NCBI GenBank assembly: GCA_003577165.1
Contig: QEUM01000001.1
Location: 62,001-126,000 of the forward strand
Source: Armatimonadota bacterium
Lineage (GTDB): Bacteria; Armatimonadota; Fimbriimonadia; Fimbriimonadales; ATM1
Length of the DNA: 64,000 nucleotides
Direction of reading: 5' to 3'
How positions within the stretch are numbered: the stretch's first letter is position 1; each line of letters opens with the position of its first letter. The notes under the pieces are model-generated. The model was not told where the DNA came from and ran no database searches. It saw only the letters and a program-made list of their open reading frames with translations. Below, in pieces: positions 60,572-64,000 of this stretch. Both the position numbers and the translations under genes were made by a program.

Positions 60572-62970
60572 ACAACCGTCAAGCGCTTCTTGAGCGCGCG
60601 CGGGAGATGAGGGCGCGCTTGCTCCAGCAGTTGACTGCATCTCCATCGGGACGAAAGTGGTGCCAACTCCATACTCGGTTCGCAGATCGGGTCGTGCGGA
60701 CGATTTATGAAGAGGCCACACAGCAACTCGCGCGCAAGCCGGCCGTGGCCGTGGTCGCCACAGGTGGATACGGGCGGAGGGAGTTGGCGCCGTACAGCGA
60801 CATCGACATCACGTTCATCCCGTTGGACGAGCGTGATGAAGCGACGGAGCAAGCCGTGCGGGCGATGTTCAAGTTGCTCGTGGATGTTTTCGGGGCGTTG
60901 GATTGGCCGGTTGGTTATGCGTATCGGTTGGCGGCGGACTGCCCTACGCTCGATCCTGTCACTCGCTCTGGCCTCGAAGACGCGCGATTGATTTGCGGTG
61001 ACGCAGGTTCCTTCCGAGCCTTCACGGATGCTTTCCAAAAGAGTTTCCCGACGGCCGAGTTCCTCGAGTCTAAGATCAAAGAGCGTGAGGAGGCGCGCAG
61101 GAGGTGGAATGAGACGCCTCGTGTCACGGAGCCCAACCTGCGCGATGGAGCGGGGGGGCTGCGCGACTATCACACTGCTTGTTGGATTGCGAGACCTCTT
61201 GGACTCGCGAAGCCGCGACAGGATCGGAACAGTGCGGAGTTCCTGCTTTGCGTGCGCAATCTGGCTCATGCCGTCGTGGGCAGGAAGCAAGATGTGTTCA
61301 TTCGGACGCGGCACGCGGAGGTTGCAAGACTCCTCAACTTCTCAAGCGACGAACTCTTCGACCTCCTGATCGGCGCACTTGAAGCGAATGAAGTGGTCTG
61401 GAATTCGACGGTCGAAGCAGCGCTCCGATCGAACTTCGAACTCGCCCCCGGCGTTCGCGCGAGCAAAGGAAGATGTGTCGTGGAACGTTCCGCAACGATC
61501 TCCGATGCGGTTGTTGGGGTTTCTCGCGCCGCCGCGTTGGGTTTGCGCGTCGAGCCAGTGGTCGTGGGCAATCGGGTGGGAGATGCCCCCCGCATCGTCG
61601 AGCATCTGGTGAGTGGCGGAAGTCGGCTTCGCGCGCTCGATGCCACGCGGCTACTGGATCGAGTTCTTCCCGAGTATGCGGAGTGCAGAAGGCTTGTGTC
61701 GGATGACAACGTACATCGTTACACTGTGGGCGAGCACACGCTTCGCGTCATCGAGAAACTCGAGTCGCTCCTCACCGACCCTGCATACGACGCGCCTGCG
61801 GCCGACGTCTCGAATCCACGTCCGCTCTTCCTGGGCGCGCTGCTTCACGATTTAGGGAAGTCGGATTCCGCCGAATCGCATGCCTCTGCCGGCGCCGCGT
61901 TGGCGCGCAAGGTTTGCGATCGTTTGGGCGTGGTCGGCGAGGAAGCCGACTCCGTCGTTTGGCTAGTTCGTGAACATCTGACTCTCGCAGCGATCGCGCG
62001 AACGCACGACCTCGCGCAGCCCGACACAACGCGCGAAACGGTCAAGTTGTGTCAACGGCCAGAACGACTATCCATGCTCTACCTTTTGACCTGCGCCGAC
62101 ACTCAGGCGGTTTCACCGGAGACTTGGACACCACTGTTGGCGGGCGCGCTGCGCGAACTCTGGGAAAGAACGCGTCACTCGATGGGCTCTCCCAGCGCCG
62201 CGGAAGATCCGGCGCTGTACCGAAGCCAGGCTCTCAGAAGATTGAAGGCCTCGGATCAAGAGGATGTCGCGGTGTCGGCTCTTCTCGACTCGATGCCGAC
62301 GCACTACTTGCTCAGCACGCCGCTGACGATGTTTCCTTTGCACGCGGACTACGTGCGGCGGGCCCGCAAGGGCGAACTAACCATCGCCTTTGCGCACAAC
62401 GCAGAGCAGAGGACGACGGAAATCACGATCTGCAGACGAGACTTGCCCCGGCCGGGCCTCCTCAGTCGGATTCTTGGTGTCATCTATTCCCACGACATCA
62501 CGCTGCATGGAGTACGCGCCGCGTCTACGAAGGAGTCGCGCCCCGTCGCCCTCGACGTCGCGACGGTTTCCTTCCACGGGCAGTGCCTCCCAACTGGGCT
62601 GTGCCGGACGCTCACCGCAGAGTTCCGTGCCTGCCTCTCGTCGGAGGCCCGCCTAAGCGCATTGCTCCGCCGACACGGCAAGGACCCCAGTCGGCGGCAG
62701 GCCGTTCTGAGCCACCGATTCTCACAGGGCGACTTGGGCGTGCTTGAGATCGAAACGCCCCTGGGTCGCGGCATGCCGTATCGAGTTTCCAAGATGCTAG
62801 CGGCTCTCGGGTGGAACGTACATGTCGCGAAGATCGGCCAGTGGGCCGGAAGGGCTACCGCGCGGTTCTACATCGAAGGAAGATACGGAGAGAGGCTGAC
62901 TCCGGCAGAGGTTCGGGCGGCGTTCTCAGGCCAGCGCAAGTCAGCCCCGTCCCGGGGCACGGGTCGGTAG
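60568..62970 (+). CDS. glnD: PII uridylyltransferase/uridylyl-removing enzyme GlnD
   Basis: Modifies PII in response to glutamine, the top of the nitrogen-status cascade. The 800-residue protein has the nucleotidyltransferase motif GGYGRRELAPYSDIDIT (residues 66-82), a GlnD-type central domain (LRDGAGGLRDYHTACW), an HD hydrolase (VGEHTLRVIEKLE, LGALLHDLGKSDS, VREHLTLA), and two C-terminal ACT domains (LAFEITICRRDLPRPGLL-like and VLEIETPLGRGMPYRVSKML). All active-site parts are kept. The ATG overlaps the stop of the membrane protein gene, so its translation is coupled to it. No glnB/glnK is in the window. Confidence 0.95.
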   Translation: MNNRQALLERAREMRARLLQQLTASPSGRKWCQLHTRFADRVVRTIYEEATQQLARKPAVAVVATGGYGRRELAPYSDIDITFIPLDERDEATEQAVRAMFKLLVDVFGALDWPVGYAYRLAADCPTLDPVTRSGLEDARLICGDAGSFRAFTDAFQKSFPTAEFLESKIKEREEARRRWNETPRVTEPNLRDGAGGLRDYHTACWIARPLGLAKPRQDRNSAEFLLCVRNLAHAVVGRKQDVFIRTRHAEVARLLNFSSDELFDLLIGALEANEVVWNSTVEAALRSNFELAPGVRASKGRCVVERSATISDAVVGVSRAAALGLRVEPVVVGNRVGDAPRIVEHLVSGGSRLRALDATRLLDRVLPEYAECRRLVSDDNVHRYTVGEHTLRVIEKLESLLTDPAYDAPAADVSNPRPLFLGALLHDLGKSDSAESHASAGAALARKVCDRLGVVGEEADSVVWLVREHLTLAAIARTHDLAQPDTTRETVKLCQRPERLSMLYLLTCADTQAVSPETWTPLLAGALRELWERTRHSMGSPSAAEDPALYRSQALRRLKASDQEDVAVSALLDSMPTHYLLSTPLTMFPLHADYVRRARKGELTIAFAHNAEQRTTEITICRRDLPRPGLLSRILGVIYSHDITLHGVRAASTKESRPVALDVATVSFHGQCLPTGLCRTLTAEFRACLSSEARLSALLRRHGKDPSRRQAVLSHRFSQGDLGVLEIETPLGRGMPYRVSKMLAALGWNVHVAKIGQWAGRATARFYIEGRYGERLTPAEVRAAFSGQRKSAPSRGTGR

Positions 62971-62992
62971 GTATAGTTCCGTCCCGCAAGAC

Positions 62993-63439
62993 ATGCGCAT
63001 TCTCGTTTTCGGCTGCGGACGTACAGGCGCCGCCCTCGCCCGCGGCATGGCCCGTCGAGGGCACGACGTCACGGTCGTCGAGCGAGACCCTTCGAATCTT
63101 CAGCGCCTCGGACACGACCACAACTGCGCGACCATCGTCGGAGACGGACTCGATGAAGCGGTCTTGGAACAAGCAGGCGTGGAGAACGCTGATGCGTTCG
63201 TCGCCTGCACGCGGGGAGACAACACGAACCTCATGGCGGCGCAGTTGGCGCAGATTCGATACAAGGTCCCAAAAGTGTGTGTGAAGGTGAACGATCCTCA
63301 GAGGTCGCACACTTTTACGAAACTCGGCATGTTCTGCATCACACCGAACCTTCTAACCGCAGGCATGATGCGGGACTGGCTCCTAGAGCAGGAATTCCTC
63401 CCTGTCGCTGAATACAACAAGTTGGAGAACGGCGACTAA
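62993..63439 (+). CDS. RCK_N/TrkA-N domain protein (potassium uptake regulator type), short
   Basis: A 148-residue protein with the NAD-binding Rossmann domain (RILVFGCGRTGAALARGM, VTVVERDPSNLQRL, IVGDGLDEAVLEQAGVENADAFVACT) and a short helical tail. The usual C-terminal RCK_C domain is absent. Such regulators gate Trk/Ktr potassium channels by binding nucleotides. It lies 22 bases after glnD and directly before a second, fuller RCK protein; together they may form a heteromeric regulator, which is inference. No channel gene is visible. Confidence 0.88.
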   Translation: MRILVFGCGRTGAALARGMARRGHDVTVVERDPSNLQRLGHDHNCATIVGDGLDEAVLEQAGVENADAFVACTRGDNTNLMAAQLAQIRYKVPKVCVKVNDPQRSHTFTKLGMFCITPNLLTAGMMRDWLLEQEFLPVAEYNKLENGD

Positions 63440-64000
63440 ATGTACGTAGTTATCGTCGGTGGCGGCAAGGTCGGGACGTACCTCACGCGACGGCTCCTCA
63501 AAGAGGGGAAAGAGGTGCTGCTCATCGAGCGAGATCGGTCGCAATACAAGTCGCTGCACGACCAGTTTGGTGACGCGGTCATGTGGGGCGACGGCTGCGA
63601 GGCTTCCACGCAGTCGGAGGCCGGATTCCAAAGGGCGGATGTCGTCGCTGCTGTGACGGGAGAGGACGAAGACAACCTCATCGTCTGCCAGATGGCCAAG
63701 AACGAGTTCGGGGTCTCGCGAACAGTGGCTCGCGTCAACGACCCAACCCACACGTGGCTTTTTCAGAAGTTGGGCGTTACCGCCACGGTGAGCGCGACGG
63801 ACGTCCTGTACTCCCTGATCGAGCAGGAGATTCTGCTGGGCAAGGTGATTCCTCTTGCGGCAGTCAAACTGGGGAACATGGAGGTCGTCGAGGCGAGCCT
63901 GACCTCTCGGTCTGCATGCATCGGCAGGCGTGTCCGCGACCTGAATCTGCCGAAAAAGACGAACATCGTCTGGCTTATGAGGGGCGACGAAGGGACCACG
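63440..64000 (+). CDS. RCK_N/RCK_C (TrkA-type) protein, C-terminus cut by window edge
   Basis: The frame runs from ATG 63440 (directly after the TAA of the previous gene) to the right edge: 187 residues, no stop. It has a Rossmann domain (YVVIVGGGKVGTYLTRRLL, VLLIERDRSQYKSL, AVTGEDEDNLIVCQMAK), and after about residue 145 the start of an RCK_C domain (VVEASLTSRSACIGRRVRDLNLP). It is a regulator of potassium uptake, in the cytoplasm at the inner membrane. The Trk/Ktr membrane subunit may follow beyond the window. Confidence 0.9.
   Translation, partial: MYVVIVGGGKVGTYLTRRLLKEGKEVLLIERDRSQYKSLHDQFGDAVMWGDGCEASTQSEAGFQRADVVAAVTGEDEDNLIVCQMAKNEFGVSRTVARVNDPTHTWLFQKLGVTATVSATDVLYSLIEQEILLGKVIPLAAVKLGNMEVVEASLTSRSACIGRRVRDLNLPKKTNIVWLMRGDEGTT

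Noticed and set aside
1-64000. Mobile elements, CRISPR arrays and rRNA genes
   Set aside because: I saw no transposase or integrase, no regularly spaced direct repeats and no rRNA-like sequence anywhere. Gene order and codon style are uniform, so there is no sign of recent transfer.

Overview
The window is GC-rich, densely packed bacterial chromosome with about 57 protein genes (two cut by the window edges) and four tRNA genes. I saw no insertion sequence, prophage, CRISPR array or rRNA, and no gene-free stretch over 300 bases. The organism looks like a diderm: KdsB implies Kdo, and there are a Kdo-type envelope, PEP-CTERM surface protein, LCP transferase, prepilin-like protein and DedA. The gene mix fits Armatimonadota (Fimbriimonadia-like), but this is inference without a database search. 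GTG and TTG starts are common, and many genes overlap by 1-34 bases.

Layout. 1-3490 (minus): clan GH-L-like glycosidase, kdsB, cut beta-propeller-like protein. 3577-4774 (plus): DUF1854 protein, comF. 4747-7547 (minus): PIN/TRAM protein, fused ispDF, long HPF. 7767-15424 (plus): topA, GAF histidine kinase, LCP protein, prepilin-like protein, PilZ protein and a cytochrome b/c fusion, nearly all overlapping. 15433-21820 (minus): M1 peptidase, DUF1385, DedA, HDOD, acylphosphatase, acyl-CoA dehydrogenase. 21861-25960 (plus): ABC-F, glcE, glcF. 25957-27278: ferredoxin and gpsA, divergent. 27275-38366 (minus): a probable seven-gene unit of btuF-like, mtnP, a 1223-residue secreted HExxH/HEAT protein, rpiB, a dead S41 homologue, active CtpA, and a second secreted HExxH protein. 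38460-40364 (plus): TPR protein and Gfo/Idh/MocA oxidoreductase. 40394-43212: tRNA-Trp, larA, CorC-type protein. 43209-47363 (minus): tRNA-Gly, tig, clpP, clpX, phoU. 47499-54181: tRNA-Leu, dienelactone hydrolase, IscA-type protein, CHRD/PEP-CTERM protein, membrane Fe-S oxidoreductase, acpS, purN, yraN, rnhB, lipB, tRNA-Arg. 54414-57279 (plus): MacA-like adaptor and MacB-type permease without an ATPase. 57293-57814 (minus): apt. 57959-64000 (plus): ECF sigma factor, zinc anti-sigma factor, large membrane protein, glnD and two RCK/TrkA proteins.

How it works together. Much is core housekeeping: proteostasis (tig-clpP-clpX), isoprenoids, lipoate, purines, replication and topology. The accessory layer is envelope biology and respiration. 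The acyl-CoA dehydrogenase and the membrane Fe-S oxidoreductase would suit fatty-acid electron flow to quinone. GlcE/GlcF suggest glycolate or lactate oxidation.

Most interesting are: (1) the cytochrome b/c fusion at 14183-15424, whose spacing matches cytochrome b6 exactly yet keeps only the ligands for one b heme and has PMWY in place of PEWY; (2) an S41 protease homologue with both catalytic residues replaced, next to an intact CtpA; (3) two large secreted HExxH proteins in the same transcription unit; and (4) an ECF sigma/anti-sigma pair with a strong ECF-type promoter, followed by an unrecognised membrane protein translationally coupled to glnD.
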